From Lutibacter sp. B1 (GTDB lineage Bacteria > Bacteroidota > Bacteroidia > Flavobacteriales > Flavobacteriaceae), in NCBI RefSeq assembly GCF_012524075.1, contig NZ_JAAZUI010000003.1, positions 124,001 to 188,000 of the forward strand: a stretch of DNA of 64,000 nt, read 5' to 3'. The notes below the pieces were generated by a model. It was given only the letters and a program-made list of their open reading frames with translations. It was not told the DNA's origin and did no database searches. The position numbers and the translations under genes are program-made. Below are positions 1-8,958 of this stretch, piece after piece (the first letter of the stretch is position 1; each line of letters begins with the position of its first letter).

Positions 1-1
1 G

Positions 2-859
2 TCAATACTTTCAAAACTAAAACCTTTATTATATGTATTGCGTTTACTGGCAATAGCACTGTTAATTATAGCTTTGGCCAGACCAAGAAATGTAGAGGTA
101 AGTAAACGTACAAAAACCAATAAGGGAATTGATATAGTTATGGCTATAGATGTTTCGGCAAGTATGTTGGCTCGCGATTTAAAACCAAACAGATTAGAAG
201 CTTTAAAAAAAGTAGCTATAGAATTTGTTAATCAACGGCCAAATGATAGAATTGGAATTGTAGTGTATGCCGGAGAAAGTTTTACGCAAACACCAATAAC
301 AAGTGATAAGCGAATTATTAGAAATACTATTTCTGAAATAAAATGGGGTCAGCTAGAAGGAGGTACAGCAATAGGAATGGGATTAGGTTCTGCAGTAAAC
401 AGGTTAAAAGAAAGTAAAGCAAAAAGTAAAGTTATTATTTTATTAACCGATGGTGTAAATAATACAGGTTTTGTAGACCCAAAAACAGCAACTGAGTTAG
501 CTGTTGGATTAGGTATTAAAGTTTATACAATAGGATTAGGAACAAATGGAACAGCGTCATTTCCGTATGCAAAAGATCCTCAATCAGGAAAATTATTATA
601 CAGAAATTCACCGGTAGAAATAGACGAAGATTTATTAAAATATATAGCAAAAGAAACAGAAGGTAAATACTTTAGAGCAACTGATAATTTGAAGCTAAAA
701 GCTATTTATGATGAAATTAATAAGTTAGAAAGAACTGAAATAGAAGAATTTAAATACTATAATTATCAGGAAAAATACAGGCTTCTAGTTATTATAGCAG
801 GTTTATTAATTATTCTGGAAATATTTTTAAAGAACACAGTATTTAAGAGTTTTATTTAG
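2..859 (+). CDS. batA: BatA, VWA-domain membrane protein (5' end outside the window)
   Basis: This is the first gene of the Bacteroides aerotolerance operon. The protein is membrane-anchored with a periplasmic von Willebrand A domain and is thought to act in stress or oxygen tolerance. The frame stays open to the left window edge and encodes hydrophobic residues before any plausible start, so the true start lies outside; TTG at 38 is internal. In the visible 285 residues there is an N-terminal membrane segment, then the VWA domain with the MIDAS motif DVSAS (about 50-54) and a LLTDGVNNTG strand, then a C-terminal membrane helix just before the stop. It lies 109 bases upstream of batB in the same direction. 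Family assignment is firm from domain order and neighbours; the molecular function is not established. Confidence 0.9.
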   Translation, partial: SILSKLKPLLYVLRLLAIALLIIALARPRNVEVSKRTKTNKGIDIVMAIDVSASMLARDLKPNRLEALKKVAIEFVNQRPNDRIGIVVYAGESFTQTPITSDKRIIRNTISEIKWGQLEGGTAIGMGLGSAVNRLKESKAKSKVIILLTDGVNNTGFVDPKTATELAVGLGIKVYTIGLGTNGTASFPYAKDPQSGKLLYRNSPVEIDEDLLKYIAKETEGKYFRATDNLKLKAIYDEINKLERTEIEEFKYYNYQEKYRLLVIIAGLLIILEIFLKNTVFKSFI

Positions 860-930
860 TAATAGATGTTAAAAGGTGTAATTGTTTAAGTGTGTAACTA
901 TTAACAGGTTATTTAAAATGAAGAAAAACA

Positions 931-957
931 ATTAAACAATTTCATGATTAAACAATT
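931..957. repeat. Short direct repeat in the batA-batB spacer
   Basis: The 109-base spacer between batA and batB holds two copies of ATTAAACAATT (931-941 and 947-957), with related AATTGTTTAA and AAACAATT steps on either side. Other gene junctions in this operon are overlapping or a few bases long, so this spacer is unusually large. No ORF or terminator is visible in it. Confidence 0.45.
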
Positions 958-968
958 AAAAAACAATT

Positions 969-2003
969 ATGTATCAAATAGAAGAACCAACATATTTTAT
1001 ATACTTAGCAATTATACCTGTTATATTTGTGCTGTTTTTGTTGGTGCTTTGGTGGAAAAAAAGAACACAAAAACAATTTGCAGATAGTGATTTAATTCAA
1101 AAATTAAGTCCGGAAAAATCTACATTTAAATCGTTCTTAAAAATAATAGCAGTATTAATAGCTTTAGCATTTTTAATAGTTTCTTTAACAAATCCAAAAA
1201 TGGGAACTAAGTTAGAAACAGTTAAACGTCAAGGAGTTGATATTGTTTTTGCCTTAGATGTTTCAAAAAGTATGCTCGCTGAAGATATAGCACCCAGCAG
1301 GTTAGATAAGGCGAAACAAATAATTACGCGAATTATCGATCAATTGGGAAGCGACAGAGTTGGAATTATTATTTATGCAGGAAATTCATATCCGTTATTA
1401 CCAATTACAACCGATCATGCAGCCGCAAAAATGTTTTTACAAAATGCAAATCCGGATATGGTTTCAAGCCAAGGAACAGCAATTAATGAGGCTATTGAAA
1501 GGGCAATAACATATTTTGATAATAACGAGCAAACCAACCGATTTTTATTTATAGTTTCTGATGGTGAAGACCATGAAGAAAATACCATTTCTACAGCACA
1601 AGAAGCAACAAAACAAGGAATAAAAATATATACTGTTGGTGTTGGTACCGAAAAAGGAGGTCCAATCCCAATTCAAAGTATTGGCGGAATAACTTATAAA
1701 AAAGATAATGAAGGAGAGGTGGTTATTACCCAAATGAAAGAACAAGTATTAAGAGATATTGCTAATGAAGGTAATGGGAAATATATAAATGGAAATAAAA
1801 CACAAGAAACCATAGATTTTATAGAAAATCTATTAATAAAAGCTGATAAAAGTGAATTTGAAACTAAGCAATTTTCAGATTATAAAGATCAATTTCAATG
1901 GTTTATAGGTTTAGGATTGTTATTTCTAATTATTGATGTATTGTTATTAGAAAAGAAAACGAAGTGGGTACAAAAATTAAATTTATTTAATGAAAAGAAG
2001 TAG
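969..2003 (+). CDS. batB: BatB, VWA-domain membrane protein
   Basis: This is the second VWA protein of the aerotolerance operon, 344 residues. Two N-terminal membrane helices (about 9-29 and 54-75) are followed by a VWA domain with a complete MIDAS signature DVSKS (97-101) and SDGEDHE further on, then a C-terminal membrane helix (about 309-327). The VWA domain should bind Mg2+ and face the periplasm. The start is an ATG directly after the repeat-containing spacer. Its 3' end overlaps batC by 14 bases, suggesting translational coupling. Paired VWA proteins BatA and BatB are the hallmark of this operon in Bacteroidetes; the precise biochemical role is unknown. Confidence 0.92.
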   Translation: MYQIEEPTYFIYLAIIPVIFVLFLLVLWWKKRTQKQFADSDLIQKLSPEKSTFKSFLKIIAVLIALAFLIVSLTNPKMGTKLETVKRQGVDIVFALDVSKSMLAEDIAPSRLDKAKQIITRIIDQLGSDRVGIIIYAGNSYPLLPITTDHAAAKMFLQNANPDMVSSQGTAINEAIERAITYFDNNEQTNRFLFIVSDGEDHEENTISTAQEATKQGIKIYTVGVGTEKGGPIPIQSIGGITYKKDNEGEVVITQMKEQVLRDIANEGNGKYINGNKTQETIDFIENLLIKADKSEFETKQFSDYKDQFQWFIGLGLLFLIIDVLLLEKKTKWVQKLNLFNEKK

Positions 2004-2796
2004 TTTGATCATCGTATTTTTATGTTTTACAACACTCTTATTTTCTCAGCAAAAAGATTCAAAAAAACTGGAACGACAAGCAAGAGAAGATGTTAGGGAA
2101 GGAAACAAGTTATACAATCAGTTAAAGTTTGAAGAGGCTGAAATTGCTTATAAAAAAGCATTGTCTAAAAACCCGAATTATCCAAAAGCTTCCTATAATT
2201 TAGGAAATACAATTTATCAACAAAATAGAGGTAAAGAAGCTGTAAGTCAGTTTGAGTTGGTTGAAAAAACTGTTAAAGATAAAATGAGTAAGGCAGAAGC
2301 GTATCATAATATGGGAAACGCTTTTATGAAAGAAAAACAGTATGATAAAGCGGTTAATGCGTTTAAAAATTCATTAAGAAATAATTCAAAAGACGATGAA
2401 ACCCGCTACAATTTGGCAATGGCCCAAGAATTATTAAAAAATCAACAACAAAATAAGGATAATAAAGACAACAAAGATAATAAGGACAATAAAGACGATA
2501 AAAACAAAGATCAGAAAGATAAAGAAGGAGGAGATCAGGATAAGAAAAACGATAAAAACGAAGATAAAGATAAAGGGAAAGACAAAGAAGATGATAAAGG
2601 AGATCAACAAAAAAATGATCAGAATCAAGATAAAAAAGATGAACAAAAAGATCAAAAACCACGACCAAATCAATTGTCTCCGGAACAAATGAAACAATTG
2701 TTAGAGGCAATGAATAACGAAGAAAATAAAACTCAAAAGAAACTGAATGCTCAAAAAGCACAGGGTAAAAAAATAAAACAAGAAAAAGACTGGTAA
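1990..2796 (+). CDS. batC: BatC, TPR protein with a long charged tail
   Basis: Secreted or periplasmic TPR protein of 268 residues. A signal peptide (1-19) is followed by three to four tetratricopeptide repeats (about 30-150, e.g. KASYNLGNTIYQQ, AEAYHNMGNAFMKE) and then a low-complexity stretch (about 151-226) made almost entirely of Lys, Asp, Asn, Gln and Glu. The stretch begins with an exact NKD triplet iteration, and its DNA is a purine-rich aat-aaa-gac type repeat. The TPR part probably holds the Bat proteins together. The charged tail is typical of BatC but its length may vary by repeat slippage. It overlaps batB by 14 bases and is 5 bases from batD. Confidence 0.9.
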   Translation: MKRSSLIIVFLCFTTLLFSQQKDSKKLERQAREDVREGNKLYNQLKFEEAEIAYKKALSKNPNYPKASYNLGNTIYQQNRGKEAVSQFELVEKTVKDKMSKAEAYHNMGNAFMKEKQYDKAVNAFKNSLRNNSKDDETRYNLAMAQELLKNQQQNKDNKDNKDNKDNKDDKNKDQKDKEGGDQDKKNDKNEDKDKGKDKEDDKGDQQKNDQNQDKKDEQKDQKPRPNQLSPEQMKQLLEAMNNEENKTQKKLNAQKAQGKKIKQEKDW

Positions 2797-2801
2797 TTGA
2801 A

Positions 2802-4565
2802 ATGAAATTAATGAAGTTTTACATACTAAGCATTTTATTAGTTACAACACAAGTAATTTTTGCTCAAATTGAGTTTAAAACCTCTGTGAGTAAAAATAAG
2901 CTAGGTGTAAATCAGCGTTTTAGAATTGAATTTACGGTAAATAAGCAAGGAGCAGATAATTTTAAACCTCCTTCATTCACTAATTTTAGAATAGCAGGAG
3001 GTCCAAGTTCATCAGTAAATCAATCGTGGATAAATGGTAAATCAAGCTATTCTCAATCGTATATTTATATTTTAGAACCCAAAAGTGAAGGCGAATTTAC
3101 CATAGAGTCTGCAACTATTGAATATGATGATGAAATTGTAAAATCCAATCCTGTAAAAATAACAGTAACATCTGCAGTTGAAATTCCTAAAGACCCTAAT
3201 AATCCTCATTATATTGCACAGCAGAATATACATTTGGTTGCTGAAGTTTCCGATTTAAGCCCTTATGTTGGAGAAGGAATTTATGTGGTTTATAAACTAT
3301 TTGTTAGTGAAAATATAAGCGTTCACGATTGGAGGGTAAGTGAATCTCCTGAATACAATGGCTTTTGGAATCAAGATATTGAGGTTAAAGATTTAAATGT
3401 AAAAAAAGGGAAGTATAATGGGGAAGATTATCGATACCTTGTTCTTAAAAAAGCGGTTCTAATTCCGCAAAGAGCAGGTAAATTGATTATAGAACCTATA
3501 AAAATGGATTTTTCAGTTGGAATTCCAACCGGTAGAGGAGATTTTTTTGGAAATATGATTACCAGAAATATAAATTTTTCAACCGAATCAGCAGAAAAAA
3601 ACGTGAATGTAAAAGCCTTGCCTGAAGAAGGAAAACCGGTTGATTTTACAGGTGCTGTTGGTGAGTTCGAATTTAAAGTTACTACAGATAAAAATGTTTT
3701 GAAAGCCAACGATGCTGCTCAAATAAAGGTTGAAGTTTCGGGTAAAGGAAATTTAAAATTATTTGAAATTCCTAAAATAACAACACCTGCAGAGTTAGAA
3801 GTTTATACACCGGAGCATAAAGAGCAAGTAGTAACTTCGTTAAATGGTTTAAGAGGAAGTGTTTCCGATATATATACAGTAGTTCCTCAGTTTAAAGGAA
3901 AATATAAAATTCCGGAAGTTTCATTTACATATTTTAACCCAAAAGAGCAAAAATATAATACAATAAAAGCTGATGCTATTTTTGTTGATGTTACTGAAGG
4001 TAAAGAGTTACCTACGGCAAGTAACACTAATGAAACAACAAAACGTACAGTTACTGCAAGCGACAATAATTTTAAATATATTGCTTTAGATACATCATTT
4101 GAGCCAAAGGAAGAACAAGATTTCCTTCATTCAAAATTATTTTACGTATTGCTTTTATTACCATTTTTAGCTGTACCAATAGGAATATTTATAGGAAATA
4201 AAAGAGCAGAACGTGCAGGCGATGTGTTTGGAAACAAAATTAGAACAGCCAATAGATTAGCTAGAAAATATCTATCAGAAGCCAAAAAACAGTTGGGCAA
4301 TAAAGAAGGATTTTATATTGCTTTAGAAAAGGCATTGCACAATTTTTTAAAAGCAAAACTATTTGTTGAAACATCCGATATTTCAAAAGAAAAAATATCT
4401 GAATTATTACAAAATAAAGGTGTTAACAAAGAAACAATTAGTGAGTTTATTGATGTTTTAAACGATTGCGATTTTGCACGTTATACACCAACTACCGATG
4501 TAATGATGCAACAAGAATTTGAAAAAGCAAAAGAAGTGTTAACTAAAATTGATAAACAATTGTAA
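2802..4565 (+). CDS. batD: BatD, oxygen-tolerance protein
   Basis: Protein of 587 residues with a signal peptide (1-21), a large periplasmic beta-sandwich region containing the typical BatD core (FKTSVSKNKLGVNQRFRIEF near the N-terminus), one membrane helix at about 448-468 (FYVLLLLPFLAVPIGIFIG) and a cytoplasmic helical tail of about 115 residues. BatD is the most characteristic member of the operon and is thought to be a membrane platform next to the VWA and TPR proteins. The start ATG follows the batC stop by 5 bases, and the stop lies 2 bases before batE. The operon order A-B-C-D-E is complete. Confidence 0.92.
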   Translation: MKLMKFYILSILLVTTQVIFAQIEFKTSVSKNKLGVNQRFRIEFTVNKQGADNFKPPSFTNFRIAGGPSSSVNQSWINGKSSYSQSYIYILEPKSEGEFTIESATIEYDDEIVKSNPVKITVTSAVEIPKDPNNPHYIAQQNIHLVAEVSDLSPYVGEGIYVVYKLFVSENISVHDWRVSESPEYNGFWNQDIEVKDLNVKKGKYNGEDYRYLVLKKAVLIPQRAGKLIIEPIKMDFSVGIPTGRGDFFGNMITRNINFSTESAEKNVNVKALPEEGKPVDFTGAVGEFEFKVTTDKNVLKANDAAQIKVEVSGKGNLKLFEIPKITTPAELEVYTPEHKEQVVTSLNGLRGSVSDIYTVVPQFKGKYKIPEVSFTYFNPKEQKYNTIKADAIFVDVTEGKELPTASNTNETTKRTVTASDNNFKYIALDTSFEPKEEQDFLHSKLFYVLLLLPFLAVPIGIFIGNKRAERAGDVFGNKIRTANRLARKYLSEAKKQLGNKEGFYIALEKALHNFLKAKLFVETSDISKEKISELLQNKGVNKETISEFIDVLNDCDFARYTPTTDVMMQQEFEKAKEVLTKIDKQL

Positions 4566-4567
4566 AA

Positions 4568-5323
4568 ATGATGAAAAGAGTTGTTTTAATACTATCACTT
4601 TTTTTTAGTTTGATAATTCATTCTCAAACTGCAAATGAATTATTTTCAAAAGCGAATGAATTGTATAAAAATGGAAATTACAACAAGGCAATTGAATTGT
4701 ATTTGGATATTGAAAAACAAGACTTTGTATCGGCAGAGTTGTATTTTAATTTAGGAAACAGTTATTATAAGCTGAATAAAGTTGCTCCATCCATTTATTA
4801 TTATGAAAAAGCGTTAAAAATTAATCCAAATCACCAAGACTCTATATCAAACTTGGCTTTTGCAAAGCGAATGACAATTGATGTGATTGAAGATTTACCC
4901 AAAACTTTTTTACAGCGTTTTTCTGAAGCTGTTATTCAAAAATTAACATTTGATTCTTGGGCTACTATTGCAGTTATTGCTTCTTTTTTAGCTTCAATAT
5001 TGTTTTTAATGTATTATTTTTCAAATTCTTCAAAAAAGAAATTGTTCTACTTTAATACAAGTATTTTTACAGTTTTTGTATTGTTAGTAACGCTGTTTTT
5101 TGCATTCAGCAATTATAAAATTGAACAAAAGAATAGAACAGCTATAATTTTTGCACCAAAAACTGAAATTAAAAATGCTCCAACTAAATCAGGTGACGAA
5201 GTTTTTGAACTTCATGAAGGCACAAAAGTTGTTGTTTTAGATGAGTTAGATAACTGGAAAAAAATTAAAATAGCCGACGGTAAAACAGGCTGGATAAAAG
5301 CCGAGGATTTGAAAGAAATTTAA
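4568..5323 (+). CDS. batE: BatE, TPR and SH3-like domain protein
   Basis: Last gene of the aerotolerance operon, 251 residues. It has a signal peptide (1-19), TPR motifs (about 20-105; AELYFNLGNSYYKLNK), two membrane helices (about 133-153 and 160-182) and a C-terminal bacterial SH3 domain (about 190-251; KNAPTKSGDEVFELHEGTKV, ending GWIKAEDL). SH3b domains of this kind usually bind peptidoglycan or peptides. Its stop codon shares the tetranucleotide TTAA with the convergent cvpA gene, so no terminator lies between them. Confidence rests on the domain order plus the operon. Confidence 0.9.
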   Translation: MMKRVVLILSLFFSLIIHSQTANELFSKANELYKNGNYNKAIELYLDIEKQDFVSAELYFNLGNSYYKLNKVAPSIYYYEKALKINPNHQDSISNLAFAKRMTIDVIEDLPKTFLQRFSEAVIQKLTFDSWATIAVIASFLASILFLMYYFSNSSKKKLFYFNTSIFTVFVLLVTLFFAFSNYKIEQKNRTAIIFAPKTEIKNAPTKSGDEVFELHEGTKVVVLDELDNWKKIKIADGKTGWIKAEDLKEI

Positions 5324-5832
5324 TCGCTTGTATTTTCTGATTTTTCATCAACTACATTTACAAAACTAGGGAACAATACAGGTGCTAAATTTTTAACCGA
5401 CTCGTATAAAACCGACTCTTCTTTTTGTTCACTTGAAAGAAAGGGAATAGTATTGTTTAGTTTATTGAATATTAGTAAAACTATGCTCAATATCAATCCA
5501 ATTTTTAAAGCACCAAAAACACCTCCCAATAACTTATTTAACAAACCTAAAGCTGCAAAATCAGCAATTTTAGTAAACAGTTTCCCTAATAAAGCTATTA
5601 CCAGTACAATTGCAGCAAATGTAATTGCAAACGAAACTATAGTAATGTATTTTTCATCCCAAGAAACTCTTTCTGCTAAAAAATTTCCTACAAAATAAGA
5701 GAAGTGTATTGCTCCGTAAATTCCCGCAATTAATGAAACTAAAGATGCTACTTCAACAAATAAACCTTTAAAAAGCCCTCTAATAAATCCAAATACCAAT
5801 AGAGCAGCAATGATAATATCAAAAGTATTCAT
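5320..5832 (-). CDS. CvpA family membrane protein
   Basis: Small integral membrane protein of 170 residues with four hydrophobic helices (TFDIIIAALLVFGFIRGLF at the start, AFAAIVLVIALLGKL in the middle), matching the CvpA/colicin V production family. In E. coli CvpA is needed for colicin V export and envelope integrity. I chose the ATG at 5832 (MNTFDII) because the family begins there and the upstream extension (MFGCKYTNRI...) overlaps the promoter of the divergent gene. Its stop overlaps the batE stop. It is a single-gene unit facing batE; the role in this organism is inferred from family only. Confidence 0.85.
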   Translation of the reverse strand: MNTFDIIIAALLVFGFIRGLFKGLFVEVASLVSLIAGIYGAIHFSYFVGNFLAERVSWDEKYITIVSFAITFAAIVLVIALLGKLFTKIADFAALGLLNKLLGGVFGALKIGLILSIVLLIFNKLNNTIPFLSSEQKEESVLYESVKNLAPVLFPSFVNVVDEKSENTSD

Positions 5833-5841
5833 AAATAATTT

Positions 5842-5875
5842 TTTGTAAATATACATTATTCGATTTGTATATTTG
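5842..5875 (+). promoter_or_regulatory. Bacteroidetes-type promoter for the gene at 5897
   Basis: TTTG at 5842-5845 and TATATTTG at 5868-5875, 22 bases apart, fit the -33/-7 consensus used by the Bacteroidetes primary sigma factor. The start codon lies 21 bases after the -7 box. Confidence 0.6.
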
Positions 5876-5896
5876 CAGCCAAACAAACGTTTTAAA

Positions 5897-6250
5897 ATGT
5901 CAAGAGATCAAAAAATAAAAGAAAACTGGGAGCAATTAACTAAAATATTATCTGATAAATTTGGTGATGGAGAAGAACTTAATTTGGATGCTATTATTTA
6001 TTTAATAGGTGTTCAAGAGTTAGGTCAGGGACCAAAAGAGTTTAAAAAAGATGATAAAGTTAATTTAATGCATATTGCTATTTGCCGCTTACTGGAGCCT
6101 TTTGGTTATTATGAATTTGATTTTTTTGACAACGACGGATGGCCTCACTATAAAGTAATTGAAGAGTTACCGGTTTTAAAAGCCGGAGAACAAACGGTGT
6201 TAATGAAAGAGGCTATTGTAATGTATTTTCAACAAAACGGACTGATTTAA
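5897..6250 (+). CDS. Conserved hypothetical cytosolic protein
   Basis: A 117-residue soluble acidic protein beginning MSRDQKIKENWEQLTKIL. It has no signal peptide or membrane segment and looks like a small alpha/beta domain with a DLNAIIYLIGVQELG-like helix and a Tyr-, Phe- and Asp-rich middle (YYEFDFFDNDGWPHY). I recognise it only as a protein recurrent in Flavobacteriia, without known function. The ATG at 5897 was preferred to one 24 bases upstream, which would lie inside the promoter. Its stop shares TTAA with the convergent SDR gene. Confidence 0.8.
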   Translation: MSRDQKIKENWEQLTKILSDKFGDGEELNLDAIIYLIGVQELGQGPKEFKKDDKVNLMHIAICRLLEPFGYYEFDFFDNDGWPHYKVIEELPVLKAGEQTVLMKEAIVMYFQQNGLI

Positions 6251-7047
6251 GTTACTGCCGATTTTCGAATTATTTTTGAAAGTAAGTTTGGAGTAAAGCG
6301 TTTTAAATAAACAGCCAGTACTTCTTTAAAACCACCAATATAAACTTCTTGCTTTTCTTTTTTAACAGAGGGCAATAATTTTTTAGCAAAATTTTCGCTT
6401 GTTAAGCCATTTTTAGTTGCTGTATCCATTTTGTTTTGAGGTGTTCCATCTCCCGTAAGTGCATTAATTGAAACGTTAGTTTGAACAAAACCCGGACAAG
6501 CAATAGTAATTTGTATATTGTGTTTATAAATTTCGGCTCTTAAGCTGTCAAAAAAACCATGAAGCGCATGTTTTGATGCAGCATAAGATGAACGTAACGG
6601 AGTTCCAACTTTTCCAACAATGCTCGATGTAATTACAAAACAACCTTCATTTTTAGTTATAAAATGAGGTAAAAGCGCTTTGGTTAAAGCAATGGTTCCT
6701 AAATAATTTATATCCATTATCCTTTTATCAACATCAACAGAAGTATATTTGGCATACGAACGCTGACTTATTCCTCCATTATTAAAAAGGATATCAACAC
6801 TTCCAAATAAAGCTAAAGCTTCGCTTACTTTAGGTTTTAAAGTTGAATATTTTTCTAAATCTAAAGGTAAAACTCTTATATTTTCAGAATTAACACATTC
6901 GTTTTTTACTTTATTAAGTGCGGCTTCATTTCTAGAAGAAAGAATTAATTTAGCACCAATATCAAGTTTAGAAATTTCAAGTGCAATTGATTTTCCTATA
7001 CCTGAAGAAGCACCCGTTATCCAAATGGTTTTATTTGTGAAATTCAT
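6247..7047 (-). CDS. SDR family oxidoreductase
   Basis: Classical short-chain dehydrogenase/reductase of 266 residues. The NAD(P)-binding motif TGASSGIG is at 11-18, the NNGG motif at 89-92, the catalytic Ser at about 141 and the Tyr-x-x-x-Lys pair YAASK at 155-159, so the active site is complete. The substrate cannot be told from sequence. The C-terminal extension (YLKRFTPNLLSKIIRKSAV) resembles the DHRS7-like subgroup that acts on lipophilic substrates. It is a monocistronic unit; its 3' end overlaps the preceding convergent gene by four bases. Confidence 0.9.
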   Translation of the reverse strand: MNFTNKTIWITGASSGIGKSIALEISKLDIGAKLILSSRNEAALNKVKNECVNSENIRVLPLDLEKYSTLKPKVSEALALFGSVDILFNNGGISQRSYAKYTSVDVDKRIMDINYLGTIALTKALLPHFITKNEGCFVITSSIVGKVGTPLRSSYAASKHALHGFFDSLRAEIYKHNIQITIACPGFVQTNVSINALTGDGTPQNKMDTATKNGLTSENFAKKLLPSVKKEKQEVYIGGFKEVLAVYLKRFTPNLLSKIIRKSAVT

Positions 7048-7082
7048 AAGAATATATTTTTACACAAAATAATAAATTTAAG

Positions 7083-7090
7083 TACATTTG
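7083..7090 (+). promoter_or_regulatory. Possible -7 box upstream of the TlpA-like gene
   Basis: TACATTTG matches TAnnTTTG and lies 40 bases before the ATG at 7131. No convincing -33 element is visible at the right distance, so this is tentative. Confidence 0.35.
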
Positions 7091-7130
7091 GTTCAATTAT
7101 TGAGAAAATATTCCAAAATAGTAAGACCTC

Positions 7131-8477
7131 ATGCTAAAAAAAATTATACTGTCGTTATTATTGCTTATTACATTTTTAGGCTATAGCCAAAATACCATAA
7201 AAGGGAAGTTAAATCCTCAAACTGATACTTATAGTTGGGTTATTTTGTACCAACTTAAAGGAGCAAAGCAATTGTATATTACCAACTCTGTTATAGAAAA
7301 TAGTCAATTTACACTTGAAATGCCCGAGAAATCAGAACAAGGAATGTATCGTTTAGTATATAGTATGGATAATGGTAAAAATATTGACTTTATTTATAAA
7401 AATAATAGTGTTGAAATAACATTCAATCCTGAAAACCCTTTAGAAAATATAAGTTTTATAAACTCCGAAAATAATAGTAAATATTATAATTATTTAGCAA
7501 AATCTTCTTTAATCAAAAAGAAATTAGATTCGTTGCAATTAACGTATTTTAAGCTAATTGATGAAAAAGAAAGATTAACTACTGAAAATTTATATAAAGA
7601 AGGGCTGAATTCATATCAACAAATAGAGCAATCAATAGTATTGAATAGTACAGATACATTGTTTAATAATATACTTAAAATGAAAAAAAAGTATTATGCT
7701 CCTCAACTATTTTCATCAGCTCAAGAATATTTGAATAGCGAAAAAATGCATTTTTTTGATTCTTTTAATTTTTCTACCGAAGAATTAGAAACTTCAACCC
7801 TATTGGCAGAAAAAATTGTAGACTATATTTTTTATTTGAATGTTTCTGATGATGCTGAAGTCCAAAATAAATTGTACAAAAATGCTGTTAATGAGGTTAT
7901 GCAAAAAATTGGCGATAATAATGAAGTTAAAAGCGAAATTTTGTCAACCGTTTTATATACTTTTTCTCAATTAGAAAATATTGAATTAACAAACTTTTTA
8001 GTTGATAAATACAATAGTTTACCTGAAAAATATATCAATAAATCACTTGTGGAAGAAGTAGAATCGTTGATAAAACTTGCCATTGGAAAAACAGCACCCG
8101 ATTTTAGTTGGAAAGAAAAAAGCAAGGAAATAAAGTTATCAGAACTTGATGTGGCAGAAAAATATATTTTGGTTTTTTGGAGCACTTCGTGTTCTCATTG
8201 TTTAGAAGAAGTTCCTAAATTATATGATTACACAAAAGACAAAGAAAATATACATGTTATTGCCGTTGCATTAGAAAAAGATGAATTAGGTTTTAATCAC
8301 TATACATTGAATTATGTAAAGTGGACGAATGTTTTAGGCTTAAAAAAATGGGAAAACTCAATTGCAAAAGAGTATAAAATTACAGCAACACCAACTTATT
8401 TTGTGTTAGATAAAGATAAAAAAATTATTGCTAAACCCGATTATTTTGAAGATGTAAAAGCTTTTTTTGAAAATTAA
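7131..8477 (+). CDS. TlpA-like thiol-disulfide oxidoreductase with N-terminal DUF4369-like domain
   Basis: Periplasmic protein of 448 residues. A signal peptide (1-19) is followed by a beta-rich DUF4369-like N-terminal domain (about 20-110), a helical middle (about 115-310) and a C-terminal thioredoxin fold (about 315-448). The redox motif is CSHC at 354-357 within WSTSCSHCLEEVPK, and the cis-proline loop is ATPTYF near 418. Such proteins reduce or isomerise disulfides in the periplasm and are abundant in Bacteroidetes. The partner is unknown. Its stop overlaps the yraN stop by four bases (TTAA). Confidence 0.88.
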   Translation: MLKKIILSLLLLITFLGYSQNTIKGKLNPQTDTYSWVILYQLKGAKQLYITNSVIENSQFTLEMPEKSEQGMYRLVYSMDNGKNIDFIYKNNSVEITFNPENPLENISFINSENNSKYYNYLAKSSLIKKKLDSLQLTYFKLIDEKERLTTENLYKEGLNSYQQIEQSIVLNSTDTLFNNILKMKKKYYAPQLFSSAQEYLNSEKMHFFDSFNFSTEELETSTLLAEKIVDYIFYLNVSDDAEVQNKLYKNAVNEVMQKIGDNNEVKSEILSTVLYTFSQLENIELTNFLVDKYNSLPEKYINKSLVEEVESLIKLAIGKTAPDFSWKEKSKEIKLSELDVAEKYILVFWSTSCSHCLEEVPKLYDYTKDKENIHVIAVALEKDELGFNHYTLNYVKWTNVLGLKKWENSIAKEYKITATPTYFVLDKDKKIIAKPDYFEDVKAFFEN

Positions 8478-8833
8478 AAGTGTAAAAAAGCATCTTCTAA
8501 ATGTTCAATTTTGAAGCTATTTTGATTTTTTATAATTGCAATAATGTCAAACCTAACTTCAACATCTAAATTTTTTGAAATAATATATTCGTTAATTGCT
8601 TCGACCAAGAGTTTTATTTTTTTAGAATTTACAAAATCTTGTGGATTTCCAAAATAATTGGTGGAACGTGTTTTAACTTCAACAATGGCTAAAACATCAT
8701 TTTTTAATGCAATAATGTCAACTTCCGCTTTTTGAAAGCGCCAATTTTGCTCTAAAATTTTATAGCCATTTTTCACAAGAAATTCTACTGCAATTTCTTC
8801 TCCTTTTTTTCCTAGTTCATTGTGTGATGCCAT
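8474..8833 (-). CDS. YraN/UPF0102 family nuclease-like protein
   Basis: Protein of 119 residues with the UPF0102 fold related to Holliday-junction resolvases and restriction endonucleases. The GxxGE start (LGKKGEEIAVEFLVKNGY) and the PD-(D/E)xK-type core EVDIIALKNDVLAIVEVKTR with E, D, E and K are all present. The length is normal for the family. Cellular function is unsettled; the nuclease role is inferred from the fold. The 5' side carries a degenerate palindromic repeat (8857-8933). Confidence 0.88.
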   Translation of the reverse strand: MASHNELGKKGEEIAVEFLVKNGYKILEQNWRFQKAEVDIIALKNDVLAIVEVKTRSTNYFGNPQDFVNSKKIKLLVEAINEYIISKNLDVEVRFDIIAIIKNQNSFKIEHLEDAFLHF

Positions 8834-8856
8834 TTTTTATAAGTAAATCGATATTC

Positions 8857-8933
8857 TTATCTTGAATTTGTTTCAAGGACGCATAATATTCAGTGTTTTG
8901 ATATGTGATGCTGAAACAAGTTCAGCATTATGA
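8857..8933. repeat. Degenerate paired-palindrome repeat, copy 1
   Basis: Two small palindromes, CTTGAA/TTCAAG (8861-8878) and ATGCTGAA/TTCAGCAT (8908-8928), in inverted arrangement with about 30 bases between them. This is the same architecture as the elements at 11138 and 31914, but the outer CGTCA ends are eroded. It fills the space between yraN and tex. Confidence 0.65.
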
Positions 8934-8958
8934 AATTACTCTATTTTAAGCGCTTTGT

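Noticed and set aside
2363-2761. Open frames on the minus strand inside batC, one encoding a very hydrophobic protein
   Set aside because: They are the complement of the Lys/Asp-rich tract of batC, which forces hydrophobic codons on the other strand; no promoter or family match.
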